The notes beneath the pieces were generated by a model that was not told where the DNA came from, searched no databases, and saw only the letters and a list, made by a program, of their open reading frames with translations. A stretch of 64,000 nt of DNA. Source: Melieria omissa. Its lineage: Eukaryota > Arthropoda > Insecta > Diptera > Ulidiidae. The first letter of the stretch is position 1; every line of letters starts with the position of its first letter. Shown here piece after piece: positions 21,150-33,271 of the stretch. The DNA lies in contig OZ020267.1 in NCBI GenBank assembly GCA_963971225.1, forward strand, positions 6,444,851-6,508,850, given 5' to 3'. Both the position numbers and the translations under genes were made by a program.

Positions 21150-22440
21150 TGTTAACAAATGTCTTGGGTCAATGAACTCATAAAACTCACTGCCAACTCC
21201 CCGCGTTCCTTCCAACCAACCAACCTTCCGCGTCAACACTTGCTCTTCCCCTGCTCCCGCCCTCTCACCAACATACTCTCTCGCACTCTTGCGACTGCGA
21301 ACACAAAATTTATTGAGGTAGGTTCAAGTCTATCAAAGTGGAAACGCAAAAAATAACAATAAACAATTTTTAAGAAAACAATTTTATTCGAGTGAGTAAT
21401 CAACGTTTCGTTTGCCTTAAGGAGAGCAACAAACTTTTGACACTTTGACTTGAAGCAGCAGCAGCCGTGGTGCTGACAGCAGTGACGGTGATAATTTCGT
21501 TGGGCGCTTGTTGGCACTTCTTCCGCCGCCACGGCGCACTGGCCACCGTTTTCACGATAAAATTCCCCATGCACTCGCCGGCAGTGCAAATGTACAAAAG
21601 GCAAAAGCAAACAATTTTTTTTTAACTGGAAAAATACGAAATCGCCGCTTTATCGCATCCACCGAAAGCAAAGTAAACGGGAAGAGGGCCGGCCACGGGT
21701 TGGGCCGGCCGCGGAATGTGGGTAAACAGCAACAGGCGGTCGGTTTGGTTGGTGGCTTCTTTTTTGAGTGAGCAAACTGCGTTATCAAAAAAATGCCAAG
21801 TGCTCGTAAATCGCAAATATTGTGTGGCACTTAGAAGCGTTTTGCTGCAGCGAAAACGCTGCGCCGCATGCGTTGCGTTGCGCTGCGCTGCGCAGACGAA
21901 TTGGCCAATTGGCTGGTGAGCGACGTGCGACGTGCAGCAGGCGGTTCAACTGCCGCAGCCAAGGCGAAACTTTTTTTGCGCGGCTGCCTTCCTCAATGCG
22001 CGCTTATCAGTCTTTCACCCATTTGGCGTCGAGCTCAAGTTGTGTTGACTCGATTCTGTTCTTGTAATTTTGCTACTCACTTTTTCCGAGGGCCTTAACT
22101 CTTGCTATTTCTATAGTCGCTGTTGTTGTTGTTGTTGTTATTTTGTTTGCGCCGAGGCCAACCACCGCCAGCAACTGCCCACTAATTGGCATTAACTATT
22201 TGCAGCAAAGTGCAGTGCCGATTTTCAATTTCGCCACTGGTCGTTTTTCGAGCCGCCAACTGAATTCATGCGTTTAGACGCCAACAACAGTTTACTGACT
22301 TGCGTTCATGCGTTCAATGCAGCCCGCAACAACGCAAGCGTGCAACATACGTAAATTGCACAGCAAACTTTGCAAAATTTAGCAACGAAAATATTCAACC
22401 AAATACAATAACAATGCTAGCATGAAATTCATACTGAGGG
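21150..22440. other. Unique GC-richer island 4
   Basis: GC-rich, with GGCCGGCC near 21690-21710, GCGTTGCGTTGCGCTGCGCT near 21870, and a TTG run at 22120. The 65-codon frame at 21159-21356 covers a potential splice donor (GAG|GTAGGT, about 21317) but has no recognised domain. Treated as non-coding. Confidence 0.4.
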
Positions 22441-22987
22441 ATTATGCGTCGCAGCACTTTGGTTCCAACCAGCCTCAGATGACTACAACAACAGAAATGA
22501 AAAGATCTTTTCGGCGCTAATGACTTGAAAGTTCCCTAACAATGATATATCAAATTTACACCAAGACGAATAGGGCAACATTACATGGAACACCGCGAAA
22601 TGGAACACCGGGTTCAATAGAAAGCCCGGTTGCTACCGTAAGTTCCGTAGAAGAGAGAACAAGGGAAAAAAACAAAAGCAAATATAATTGAATTATCTCA
22701 GAATATATCTTCCTATTTTGTCGCAAACAAACCTCAAAACCTCAAAACCTCAGTTGTGATTACATATCCCCTAGAAGCGACTCTGACTGGATTCAGTGTG
22801 GTATTCACAATGTCCCAATGTTCTCGAAAGTTTTTCCGGCGCGCTAAACCATTTAATTTCCGTCGGCAAGTTGTGTTTCTTACAAAAGTATCAACATTAT
22901 TCCAAACCATTAAAAAGGTTCCTCATAACCAGTCATTCTAAACACTGAGCAAGGAGCCCAAAACTTGGACAAGTACCCAAACTATTC
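22441..22987. other. Unassigned spacer
   Basis: Short direct repeat ATGGAACACCG near 22583-22610. Nothing else recognisable. Confidence 0.35.
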
Positions 22988-23234
22988 TTAACACTAGAAA
23001 GACCTTAAGTTTTCCATACCAACAAAGACCACATGGGGGACCACTGATATCTCGAAAAGTACACATCGAATTTGGCTAATTGTAATTGTAAAACCCTAAC
23101 TGTAGAATTAATGGTAGAACCCGATAAAAAAATAAAAGTCATCAAAGCAAATGTTGGTAGAAATTCTAAAGAAAATACAGTTATTTAAAAATGAACAACC
23201 ATCAAAATGAAGGCAATGGTCTTTCTAGTGTAAA
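22988..23234 (+). mobile_element. piggyBac-like MITE, family 4, copy 1
   Basis: TTAA at 22988-22991 is followed by CACTAGAAAGACC. The right end at 23218-23230 is the exact complement, GGTCTTTCTAGTG, then TAAA in place of TTAA. The terminus closely resembles the CCCTAGAAAGA end of canonical piggyBac. A second copy, split by a LINE, is at 26579-27244 and shares interior sequence (GATATCTCGAAAAGTACAC, GGCTAATTGTAATTGTAAAA). Non-coding. Confidence 0.85.
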
Positions 23235-23530
23235 AGGGGCTTTGAACCCAAAAGAAATACACCTTGCTCTATTCTAGACCTGTCTTCAGGCCAATGACGA
23301 CTACAGAGACTATGTGTCATATCTTGGAAATTTATGAATGATTCCAAAAGGCACTCTTTAGTCTAAACAAAAATAAACTAGACTTCCAGACTTCTGACAG
23401 GGCACTGTAGACTAAAGTAAGCATATAACTCACTTTGGGCTGAAAAGTTGGGTTAAGTCCGCACCTACGGATTCTACTGTGAGAAAATAAACTCCACAGT
23501 TCTTCATTTTCACCTCGTATCTCGTGCAAT

Positions 23531-24130
23531 GTTCGAACAGAATATTTTTCTTTGGATATATGAAGGTTCGGTTAGGTTATGAAGCTTGTATGGTGTATGG
23601 TGGAACCCATATATGGGTGAATAAGATCAAAATTTAGTGATACAATAACTTTGAACAAATTTAAGTGATGTTCAACAGAATATTTTTCTTTGGATATATG
23701 AAGGTTGGGTTAGGTTAGGTTATGAAGCTAAGGTTCGGTAACCTAATATGAGATCAAAATTTATTAATACAATAATTTTCAACATTTTTAAGCGATGTTC
23801 AAATAGAATATTTTTTTTGTTAGGTTAGGTAAGGTTAGGTAGGGAGGGGTGTATGCGGCAGGACCGCACTTCCACTCGGAGGCCCATTGTGAATCCCTTC
23901 ATATGGTTCTCTGGAGCTAACCAACAGTCTCAGTCAGGCGGAAACCAGTTCGACCTCTTAATGAAGGAGAGCAGATTAAAAATTTCAACTTTCGCCGCGC
24001 AAGCCAGGTCTGTCAGGAATCTTGATATATGAACGTTAGGTTGGGTTTAATTTTAAGCGTTGTTCGAGTGGAAAGTTCTTCTTTGAATGTATAAAGGACT
24101 GAAGCAGTTCTGTTTAGTTTCTGACGTATA
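23531..24130. repeat. ~138-bp tandem repeat interrupted by a LINE tail
   Basis: Units starting GTTCRAACAGAATATTTTTC and including ATATATGAAGGTTNGGTTAGG begin at 23531, 23670 and 23807, spacings of 139 and 137 bp. The third unit is split by an insertion at 23819-24022 and a partial fourth follows at about 24062. Several units contain GGTTAGGTTA words. Confidence 0.75.
23819..24022 (-). mobile_element. LINE-like 3' tail inserted in a tandem repeat
   Basis: Read in reverse: about 140 bp of unidentified sequence, then CACAATGGGCCTCCGAGTGG, then a stretch ending CCCTACCTAACCTTACCTAAC. This is the CACAATGGGCC ... (CCTAA)n layout shared with the SINE copies here. The neighbouring unbroken units show where it went in: ATTTTTCTTTGGATATATG is interrupted after ...TTTG and resumes at ...CTTGATATATG, so a short duplication of about CTTTG is plausible. 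Confidence 0.6.
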
Positions 24131-24479
24131 GAATTCTACGCTGAAAATAGGAAACTAAAATGCAGATGTTCAACAAAATTTTGAGGTTAAGTGATAATGA
24201 TTACTAGCTTTTTTCATTCGCTTGTTGGAAAATATAACTTCAATTAGATTTAAATCAAAAGATCTGGCAAAAATATTCTTAATAATATTTTCCATGATTC
24301 AGATGCATGATTCTGTATTGTTTACATATTGTTTTGTATACTGTCATTTGTTTACCATCTAAAGAGATCTAAAGAGACTACAAGTGAAATACCAAGAGTG
24401 AACAACTTAATTGAATTTTGAGCAGAATTGAAAACCCACCTAAACGATATAAATGTATATAATTCTCCTCAAATGTGCT

Positions 24480-25760
24480 CTTGAAATTGATGACTGTCGG
24501 TGCATGCCGACCCGCAGCCGTTCGCTACTGTTCGCAGCCTATCAAAATGCCATCAAAGACGACGCACGCAAGACTGATGTCGACTTGAATGTAAATTTCG
24601 TCTTCTGTTTTCGCTCCCCATTTGTGTACACACACACACACACGAACACATACGTTCAAGTGTGCACACAAAAATATTAAAGACAACAAAAAGGAAGAAG
24701 ACCAACGTAAACTGTGCAAAGCTCCCTTGACTCATGCGCTGCCCTACGGACCAGTCAACACCGCCGAACGCGCCCCACGCACCTCTCCCCCTCACTCGGT
24801 CCACACTACCCAGACCCTTCACGTTGCGCACGCAACGCAAATTCGCTGCTCGTACGCACTGCGACGCCGACGCCAACGATTGCCGGCCGGCTGCCTTTTT
24901 GCACTGTTCTGCCTTTCAGTTTCGGTTTTGGTGTGTTTTTCGGTTTCGGTTTCGTTTGCAGTTTCGGTCGACATCGACGCTCGCCCCACTCGTCGCCCCT
25001 ACTGTGTCCTTTGTGTGCCAGCACTCGCTGCACTCAGACAGCGCCGGTTCAATGAACGCCGTCTGGACAGCGTCAACGTCGACGCCAGCGCCGCTCGCCC
25101 CCCACTCGTCCCCCACTTGCCGCGTGCGCTGTCATAAGAAGCAAACGAACCGCACAAAATCGTTGCGATTTGCGAAATGAGCTCATTGCGAGATGCCAAT
25201 GACCAGCACCGGCGCTGATAGGGGGACTGCCTCAGCCGAAAAATGTTTGGCCTTGGTCAGGGATTTGCGAGTTATTTTTAATTTTGCTCTTTTACGTACG
25301 TGCACACACTTTCATTTCATGTTTAATATCAGTTTTGCTTTTTCCGCTCACTGCCGCCGTCCGCTCGCATAGCCAGTCAGCCAGTTGCTTCTTCACTCGG
25401 TGTTCGTTTTGTTTCGTTTCTTTTCATTTTACTTAATTTTGTTTTTGGTTTTGCAAATTGCTGCGTGTTTATTTGGCTCGTCGGCTCGAATTGGGGAGGC
25501 TGCGGCCGGAGAATTCATTAACATTGGCGCACTCAGCTGCACAATAAAGAAATTAAGGAATGCCAATTTTCGATCGTAAGTGTGCATTTTGAAATGGCGA
25601 ATCGATTTATGGGAATACGCAGCCGGCTGTCGGGCGTGCAAGTGCGAATAGAAGGGCAGCAGCACAATTGCAGTTGGGGCCGAGAAGAACTTGAACTGAA
25701 TTACTTGGCAAATGCGACTGAAACTGTTTGGATGCTATGAAATCTGGAATGGGCTACATT
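24480..25760. other. Unique GC-richer island 5
   Basis: Contains a CA repeat at 24629-24650, a CpG-rich core at 24730-25140 with many GACGCC/CTCGCC words, and TTTCGGTTT repeats near 24920-24965. Three overlapping open frames in the core (up to 171 codons) are compositional: all three phases are open and none has a domain. A consensus splice donor (GATC|GTAAGT) sits at 25575 without other support. Confidence 0.45.
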
Positions 25761-26578
25761 TGGAATCTTTGTACGAATTGGGTTCTAATGTTGAAATGTG
25801 TAACCAGCTCAGTTGTTATTAGAAAAGCCTTAGTTGTTGTTGTATGTTTTCAATAATAAAGTCTTTAGTGGATGAAAAGTTGTATGCAGTAAAACCCGCT
25901 CAAGTCCTATAAATGCAATAAGTGGGTTGAGTACTAAGTGTACATAGCTATAAATATTGGTTTTTTAAACGGGATAGGTTACCTAACCTAAGAAAGTTTC
26001 ATTTAATTTTCATTGACACGTTGCGCTTCTCACAAAGGTGTTTACTGCAAACAACTACAAAGGTTACTACTAACCGGACATTTGACTACTATTAACCCAG
26101 CATGTACCTCATAACTACGACACTAAGACAAAATTCTCAAAAGATGTTGAAAACAAAATGCTTTAGTTTTCTTGACCTCTCACAATACACTGGCGACTGC
26201 AAATACGTGTGGTTTATCTTGGAGATTGGACTGCGAGTCAAAATTATTTGTTTTTATTTATTAAAAAATTACTAATTTTTCAACGAATTTTGTATCTTAG
26301 CAAAGTGATCCGTTTCATAGAAAAAATTATACAAATGCGGTGTCTCAGAATTAAACAATTTTGATGACATTTAAAAGGTTACACTCCAACTAAGAAACCC
26401 CAAAAAAATCTGTACAAAAAATTAATAAATGTGTGGGGCAAAAGCTGCTCAAAGTCAGAAGTTTTTTCACAAAAAATTTTAAACCCATGTTGTAAACAAA
26501 ATCGTTAAAATACATGGTCAGCAATAAGTTGTTAAATATTTCAATATAGTTTAAGAATTGATGTGGGCATTTTTGCTT
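25761..26578. other. Unassigned AT-rich spacer
   Basis: CCTAACCTAAG occurs at 25980-25992. Nothing else could be assigned. Confidence 0.35.
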
Positions 26579-27244
26579 TTAACGCCAGAAAGACCTCAAG
26601 TTTTCCTTACCTACAAAGACTATATATTATATGCGCTGATATCTCGAAAAGTACACCTCGGCTTGGCTAATTGTAATTGTAAAACACTAATTGTAGAATT
26701 AATTGTAGAACTCGATAAAAAAAATAAAAGTCACAAAGCAAACGTTAATAGAATAACTAAAGAAAGTACAGATATTTTCATTTGATTTCATTTATTTCAA
26801 GTCTACAGTAAATGAACTTACAGACTAAGCAAACAACAATAAAAGAACTTAAAAATAGAATAACAATTGGAATAAAAGTTAAGAATAGCATAACAATGAG
26901 AATAACGTTATTTATAAAAGCAATTCAGACGTGATTTTAATTCTTGTTTGGAAATCGAAAGATCGAGGTTAAGAGAGCCACAAATCTTGTTAAATTCGGA
27001 AAGCGCTCTCACAAAAGGGGCATTCAAAGCATAATTAGACCTGCAGGGAGATATGACAAATAAGTCGTAGTGACTGAGGACACGAGAAGGAACATTGAAG
27101 TTAATTAGACTCAGGAGGTAAGGACAATCAACAGAACCACTAATAACCTCAAACGAACACTAAAGAGAGGATAGTTCTTCTACTCTCAAGTGATTTTATT
27201 ATGAAAACCCCTCAAAATGACTGCAATCGCCTTTCTAGTGTTAA
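26579..27244 (+). mobile_element. piggyBac-like MITE, family 4, copy 2, split by a LINE
   Basis: TTAA at 26579-26582 and 27241-27244 flank ends CGCCAGAAAGACC and GCCTTTCTAGTG (complement CACTAGAAAGGC). The left ~195 bp and right ~60 bp align with copy 1 at 22988. The central ~410 bp is absent from copy 1 and is a minus-strand LINE 3' end. Removing it restores a MITE of about 250 bp, the same size as copy 1. Confidence 0.85.
26778..27185 (-). pseudogene. Jockey-type LINE C-terminus nested in a MITE
   Basis: The minus strand from about 27180 to the stop at 26908 reads FEVISGSVDCPYLLSLINFN, then VPSRVLSHYDLF, then SNYALNAPFVRALSEFNKIC and a final KSRLNCFYK. This is the conserved tail of Jockey-like reverse transcriptases (an LL..INFNVP.R motif, R.NY....P..R....FN, and a basic C-terminus). 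The last ~75 codons are uninterrupted, so it is among the better-preserved LINE fragments here; one stop lies upstream. The 3' region ends in an AAATGAAATCAAATGAAAA-like tail at about 26778-26805. Confidence 0.75.
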
Positions 27245-27442
27245 TTTACGGAGATGAGGCTTCTTATTCAGTATAAATTTTGAACTATTTTCGAAAAATA
27301 AAAACCTGAAAATTTACAAACTTAGAGGAAAATAACTTAAACACATCGTCCAATGTCTTTCGATCTCAAGAAATAATTCAATTTTATATATATGTATAAT
27401 ATATTTTATTCATGCCTGAAAGTATGCAATGGAAAACATACT

Positions 27443-27550
27443 TGCTGGTACAAAATATGGTTTCGAATGGTCTTCGGATCAAAAGTTGTACTCAAATCCC
27501 CCGCCCATTAAAAAAAATCTTGTGTGAGCCACCAGCCTCCAGTTTGTCAT
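27443..27550. repeat. hAT-like element end fragment, copy 1
   Basis: GCTGGTACAAAATATGGTTT ... TTAAAAAAAATCTTGTGTGAGCCACCAG is repeated at 63119-63206 with the same word order, there ending CCTGTGTGCGCCACTG. The complement of that end, CAGTGGCGCACACAGG, looks like a hAT terminus. Only one end is present in each place. Confidence 0.6.
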
Positions 27551-27639
27551 TTTGTTTGGCAATTTTTAGAAGATTATTCGATGCCATTTGACTTCTTTTT
27601 GTGTTCCTTTTGTGGGGCTATGTAAAACATCCAATTTAT

Positions 27640-28245
27640 TCAAACAACTCCCTGTCTCTCTGGAACATTTTATGAACATCATTCCTACAGAAATGAACAA
27701 AAAAATCAATAAAAGTTATCTCAAAAGAATTGAGTCCTTAAGACAAATTTTTTACGTACATACTCTTGAACATTGAAATTGAAACATTTTTGTAGTTATG
27801 CCCAATATTTGACAAAAACTCATTGAAAATTATCTGAAAAGAAATGAGTCCTGCAAAAAATCATTTGTTTCTGTACACAACTCTTGGGCCTCCAAATATT
27901 TGAAAAACAACATTCATGAAATCATGTCTAAAATATCAGCTTAATTGTATCAAAATGGTTTTAAAAAGTTCGAGTCCTGCTAAAAAATATTCTGCGTAAA
28001 TTATTCTAAATAGAGAACATTTGAAAAAAAAACATTTCTGTGTCATTGTCAAAGTTTCACAATGAGTTATTGAAAATTATCTGAAAGAAATCAAATCCTT
28101 AAAAAAGATCTGCTTATGTAAACAATTCTCCCAGCCTGGAACATTTGAACAACTATCAGGAAGTCACAGTTGAATGGAAATTATCTGGAAAGGTTAAGGT
28201 CCCCAAAAAAGGTGTCTTTGTGAGCACAATCCAACGAAATACAAA
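27640..28245. repeat. Degenerate ~135-bp tandem repeat, about five units
   Basis: Diverged units share the order CCTGGAACATTTGAA, ATTATCTGAAAAGAAATGAG, TCCTTAA and then a TACTCTTG-like end. They start near 27655, 27770, 27895, 28015 and 28135. Divergence suggests an old array. Confidence 0.65.
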
Positions 28246-28479
28246 CCGAAAAGTTCCAAAAACCCAAAAGAATTTAACTCAGATAGATCGAGTCCCGTTG
28301 AAAGCCTCCTTTGGATTACTTATATCATATTTTACTCCACTTACATTATGACAAGATCCACACAAGAAAAACAAGAATATTTTCTAATTTATTGTATTTA
28401 TTATTAAGAATATAAATTAATTTAATTAATTAATATTTCAATTATAAATTAAGTTTCATTTTTTAATCCTTCTTCAAGC

Positions 28480-29760
28480 TTCTCTTTCCGCACACTTCGA
28501 TGCCTATTGGACCTTTCTGCAGGACATAACTCATCGCTTGGGGACCGCTGCTCTTCATTCAATGCCAACAACAAAGTTGACACATCAACCAACTAGAAAA
28601 AATCCCTAAAATTGAAATACGCGCGCGGAATGCTAATCGCTACGCTGCACCCAGTCGTGCGGTAAAAATATAATTAGCCGAAATTACAAAAACAATTCAG
28701 TTGTTAGGCGAAAAGCAGCCAAAATCTATTCAGCTGACAGATTTCATAAAATTTCCGGCATTTGTGGTTTCGTTGTTGTTACCATCGAATAATGATAAAC
28801 GTAAACGCGGCAACTGCAACCAAGTCGCGATTGACTGCCACACTGCGCCGCAGCAGCAGCCGCAGCATTTACGGCCACTGCCACTGGTGGCAAGTTTGTT
28901 GCGCGCGTATTCAATTTAACCGCCATTAGCATGAAAATTTAAAAATGTGACGCGTCAACGTAATCAACTTTGGTCTAGGTCAGGTACGCGGCGCGCACTC
29001 ATCACGCGGCACGCCACGCCACGCCGCGCCACGGCACACAAGCACAATGCGCAACGATGCAGGCAGACGCGCTGACGCGGCATGGTGCACATTTGCGACG
29101 CGAGCGGGGACCGAGACCGAGGCGGCAAACAAACAGACAGCGCAGTCATGCACGAGACGCACCGACACACGTACGCCGGGCAACATGCGACATGCGTGCG
29201 GCAAGTGCACGCGGGGCGCAGCGGAGACGCAGCTACATGTGTTACATGCTTGCACCAAATAAAACAGCCACGAAGACGGCACTGCGATGCTTACTAACGG
29301 TGTCGTTGTTGTTGTTGCTGCTGTTGCAGATGCTGAGGTGTTGCTGTTGATGGCGATGTTGCAGCTGGCTGCCGTGCTGCGCTGATGACATTAAGCCGTG
29401 ATGCAGACAGTACAACAGAAACAACAACAGTCAGAAATTTCAAGAAATTGAATTATCACATTCGGAATTTTTGGCAAATTTCACGCTGGAAAAACACGCG
29501 TCCGAGTTGACTTTTAAACACCAGTCAGCCGTTTTGCTGCTGCAGTCAAAGCAAGTCCGAAATTTTCTGAAACAAAAATTGGCCATTCACCATTCCAGAC
29601 ATATGTTCACCTCACCGCCTCACCGCACTCCGCACGATCAGTGGCTCTTGCGTCCTGCGTCCTGGGACTATGCGGTATGCGTTTCCTTCCAGCCTGAACA
29701 AAAGCCACTGGCTCCCAAATGCATTAACCAAACTCAAAAATGATTTTTTAAACGTGCACA
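28480..29760. other. Unique GC-richer island 6
   Basis: CpG-rich at 28980-29240, including the GCGGCACGCCACGCCACGCCG repeat-like string near 29010. CAGCAGCAGCCGCAG lies near 28851 and TTGTTGTTGTTGCTGCTGTT near 29307. The reading frames on both strands lack domains. Confidence 0.45.
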
Positions 29761-29869
29761 CACCAATACACACGTACACGCGAAAAAATATTGTGGGACT
29801 TGATCAAATGTAATTCGACTTCTATGGTACTTAAAACTTGGGATTTGATCAGATATGTCATGCGACCTC

Positions 29870-30093
29870 TTAACACGTTCGCGGTCGTGAATGCTATAGC
29901 ATTCAAATTGTAAACCAATTTTTATTAATTACATTTTAAATAAACTGAAATTTTTGTAAATAATATGCTATATCATTCAATGTGTATAAGGGCTAAAATA
30001 CGAAAATCTGACAACTGCAACAATATATGTGTAATCAAATTTAAGATAGTTCTTCTAGTTTCCACAAAAATTGACTGTCCGCGAACGTGTTAA
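29870..30093. mobile_element. piggyBac-like MITE (family 5)
   Basis: TTAA at 29870-29873 and 30090-30093 flank perfect 11-bp inverted ends, CACGTTCGCGG and CCGCGAACGTG. The 216-bp interior is AT-rich and non-coding. It lies immediately next to a LINE fragment that starts near 30094, so it may have inserted at or near that element's truncated end. Confidence 0.85.
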
Positions 30094-30563
30094 ATTTCAC
30101 CATGAAGAGCGTTCTGCGCAAGGCCGGTTTACAGCGTTATGGCACAATCTCTGCTCTATTGACTCCTTGGAACATCGTCGAAACGTACCATTTGTGGTTT
30201 TATTTTACAGATACTTTTTCGGTAATTGCTCAGTGGGAGATGAGCAGCTTGCTGCTATCACTCCGGGTATTCCCCCCGGGCAACTCCTTTGAATACTAGT
30301 GCCCATGCATTCCACGTCGAAACGAAGTTCCAGCGCACTACGCACTACAGAGAAAGCTCGTTCCTGGCCCGTACAGCGCGATTGTGGAATGATCTCCCTG
30401 CAGATATTTTCTCCAGCACTTACGAACTTGATGGGTTTAAGGCAAGAGTCCATAAATTCTTCACCCAACATCCTTTCTCCCAACCTATATATCCTTCCTG
30501 AACCAGCGCAATGCCTTGCATTTATAAAGGTATCCCCTGCGCGTTGGCTCGTATTAAAAAAAA
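30094..30563 (+). pseudogene. Jockey/CR1-like LINE 3' end, copy 1
   Basis: One frame gives SIDSLEHRRNVPFVVLFYRY followed by FGNCS and DEQLAAITPG. After a frameshift near 30290, another gives HYRESSFLARTARLWNDLPA, then YELDGFKARVHKFF and a stop at about 30499. The SFL.RTARLWN.LP...F and FK..V...L motifs are the standard C-terminus of these LINE reverse transcriptases. A 3' UTR of about 50 bp and an A-run (30553-30562) follow. The frameshift and missing catalytic domain show it is defective. A minus-strand relative is at 39785-40115. Confidence 0.85.
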
Positions 30564-30627
30564 AATATTCAAAAAAAGTGTCCAGCTCCTTGAATACCTC
30601 GATCACATTGATGTCACAAGCGAGATT

Positions 30628-31378
30628 TCACCGCTGTCTTTGCGGCAATCGAAAGATAATCTGCCAAAATGGGTCTGGTTTTAAATGAGCCAAAGACGTA
30701 TATGCTGTCTTTACGCAGGGACTCGCAGCGACTTCGGTCTCACGTCGAGGCTGACAGGTATACTTTCGTTTCGTTGTCAAGGAATTCGTATACCTTCGAT
30801 CTAATACAAAGGAATACTCTTGCCAAAAAGTGCTACTTCGGTCTCGATAGGCAACTAAAGAGACCTCTCTCGACCGACAAAACCCTGCACTCTTTAGGAC
30901 CCTTATTCTTTCTGTTTGTCTATGGAGCAGAAGCAGGGACACTATCGCGTAACGACACGTCGGTCCTTGCGGTGTTCGAGAGGAAGGTACTTCGCATAAT
31001 CTTCGACCCTGATCGTATTTATTTATTTATTTAGCCAATGAACAAATGTCCTTACTCACTATAGGAAATATTGGCGACGCCTATCGTATACGAACCAACA
31101 ACGAGCGGTATGAGCTGTTCAAAGACATGATCGATCATCTCTCCCATTTGGGCGATCAATCTCTGGCGAAAAGGATATTCAACGCGGCAGTTAGAAGGCC
31201 AACGGCGAAGAGGGAGGCCGTGTCTCTGGTGGAAGGATCAAGTTGATGAGGTCGTATCATCTCTTGGTGTGACCAACTGGATAAGACCCGCGTAAAGCAG
31301 AGGTGCCTGGTGAGAGCTTTTGCAGCAGGACGTAACTCGGTAACGGGTTGCTATGTCCAGTTAAGAAGAAGAAGAATA
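30628..31378 (+). pseudogene. RTE-like LINE C-terminal region
   Basis: The frame at 30669-31020 reads MGLVLNEPKTYMLSLRR, LAKKCYFGLDRQLKR and VYGAEAGTLSRNDTS ... VFERKVLRIIFDP. These match the LxxNxxKTxxM, LAxRCYxGLxRxL and YGAExWTL ... FERKVLRxIxGP blocks C-terminal to the reverse-transcriptase core of an RTE-like insect family; the usual tryptophan is a glycine here. A short (TTTA)n insertion at 31018-31034 breaks the frame. It continues as GDAYRIRTNNERYELFKDMI and, in another phase, DEVVSSLGVTNW. The 3' end is a GAAGAAGAA tail at 31366-31378. The copy at 9070-9262 is the same family. Confidence 0.8.
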
Positions 31379-31429
31379 AAATTTTAGAGATTTACCTATT
31401 CTTAGTTATAATTTAATTGAATTTTATTT

Positions 31430-32640
31430 CTTGTGAACATACAATTTGACAACAAATTGACAGCCGCTTTCTCTCGCTGTAGGCACACACACATGTGTGG
31501 TGGGCTCACTCAAATATTTTGCCATTCATGCGCTGCGGAAGCGTCAAGTGGTTGTGTCGACTCGTCGCGAATGTTGCAACATGTCGTCGTCATCGTCGTC
31601 AACGTCATCATCGTCGGCGTCGTCAACGTCATCGGCAACGACGCGCCTTATTGTTTGTATTGTTGTTGTTGTTGTTGTCGACGGCGTGTGTGGCACAACT
31701 GCGCCACCGCACGCCCTCCAGCGCATTGGCTACTCGTAGTTGCGCCACCCACCCAACTGCGTTCCGTTCCTTCCGTCCAACTGTCGCACTGTCTACCTGC
31801 CAGCATGCCGACCCGACTGTCTGGGTCTGGGTCTGGAGTGGTTCAATGTGGCACGCTGATGTTGTTGGCGACGGCGGCAGTGAGACATGCCACCATAGAA
31901 CGGCAGTGCCGGCAAGTGAAGTGGAGAGCTTTTCCACTTTTCCATTTTTTCGTTACATTATGTTTTGGAGGACATTAACCTTATTGAAGTTGCAATTTTC
32001 AACAATTTTGTGAAAGTGTGCAGAAAACGTTAGAATTCTTTTCGGTAGGTTTGCCTGTCAGCACGCGCGTACCTATGAATGTGTGTGTGTGTTGATGTAT
32101 GTTGGTGTTGGTGTGTTGGCTGGCGTGTGTCGCACATGCGTTTTCTATTGCCTGAGAGTCAGTTCCACATGGGGCTCTTTGTATGTATGTGAGTGTAGAT
32201 GTGTATGTTTGAATATAGGTGTGTTTGTGTGTGTGTTTGCAGAGTGGGTGTTCGCGCCGTTTTGTTCGGTTTTAAATTTCGTTTCATTTGCTACTTTTTG
32301 CATTTTCCATCTTTCGGTTTTTTCGCATTTTTCGGTCGCACTCGTTGCCTCTTGCGCAGCTTATGCCACACTTCCTGCCCCGCCTGGCCCTTGCGACACG
32401 ATTCTATTCCTGCTGCCTGTCACAGCCACAGTCAGTGCAACTGTTGTGCTTACTGTTCTTGTTATTAGTATTAGTGTTGTTGTTGTTGTTGCTTTTGCTG
32501 GTGTATGCGCCGCTCTTGACGTTGTTAATTGTCTTTGCTGGTATTTCCCGCCGTTTGTTAATTGCTGAAGTATTTAAAAACCAGGCAGAACAGCTCCAGT
32601 TCGTTCCCATTCTCCACTAAGCGGATGTCTCTGTTGGATT
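31430..32640. other. Unique GC-richer island 7
   Basis: Holds a GTC/CGT-rich block at 31580-31680 (giving artefactual poly-Ser or poly-Asp frames), TTGTTGTTG at 31665, GTGTGT stretches at 32080-32230 and TTG/TTA repeats near 32465-32490. Up to three frames are open over the same bases and none has a domain. Confidence 0.45.
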
Positions 32641-32994
32641 TGTGTGGAGCATTTTTTTGTTTTGGTCGGTGTAGGAATCGAATTTTGGTTCGTCAAGTCA
32701 ATAATGTGTAAATTACCATGAGGATGAATCGAGTCGAACATGTGGAAGAAATTAGGGATATTTGCCAGTTTTATGAAATATGAAAGAGTATTCTTTTTTA
32801 TTTATTTAGTACACATTTTAAGTTTGGATTCCTAAAGAAAATAAAGTCCAAATACAATAAAATCAAATATGTTACACAAGGAAAGAGCAGTTTCTAGAAT
32901 GATGCCATGAAAAGCAGGGACCGTAAAAATTATAAGCTAAATATAAAAATTAAAATATAAAACTTATTGTTCGATTTTTACTTTGCGCTCACCG
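32641..32994. other. Unassigned AT-rich spacer
   Basis: TTTATTTATTTAG at 32800-32810 and A-rich sequence. No recognised element. Confidence 0.3.
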
Positions 32995-33200
32995 AATAAA
33001 AATTATTTGTTTTAATCAGAAAATAAAAATTTTTTATTGAGTTTTATTTTTTAGGGGAACAAAAATTATGCGGTGAGTTTTATTTTTCACTTGCAGAATG
33101 AGAATTTATCTTCAGTTTTATTTTTTCTTCACAAAATAAAAATTACGGGGCGAGTTGTTGTTTTTGATTTCAAAATAAGCCACATGTGGTAAGTTTATTT
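32995..33200. repeat. Degenerate ~55-65-bp tandem repeat
   Basis: About four diverged units share AAATAAAAATTA, (G/C)GGTGAGTTTTATTTTT and a short C/A-rich joint. Single-locus, no coding potential. Confidence 0.6.
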
Positions 33201-33271
33201 TTTCAAATTGTGCTCCGAAAATTATTTTCTGTGTAATACTTTTCGCTATAAAATTAAATATGAATTAAGTA

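Noticed and set aside
24622..25180. Three overlapping frames of 113-171 codons in a CpG-rich core
   Set aside because: Compositional openness: all three phases on one strand and two on the other are open, without a domain or supported splice sites.
31433..32620. Several 100-180-codon overlapping frames in island 7
   Set aside because: All phases are open together because of TTG/GTC/TGT repeats; no domain and no plausible coding periodicity.
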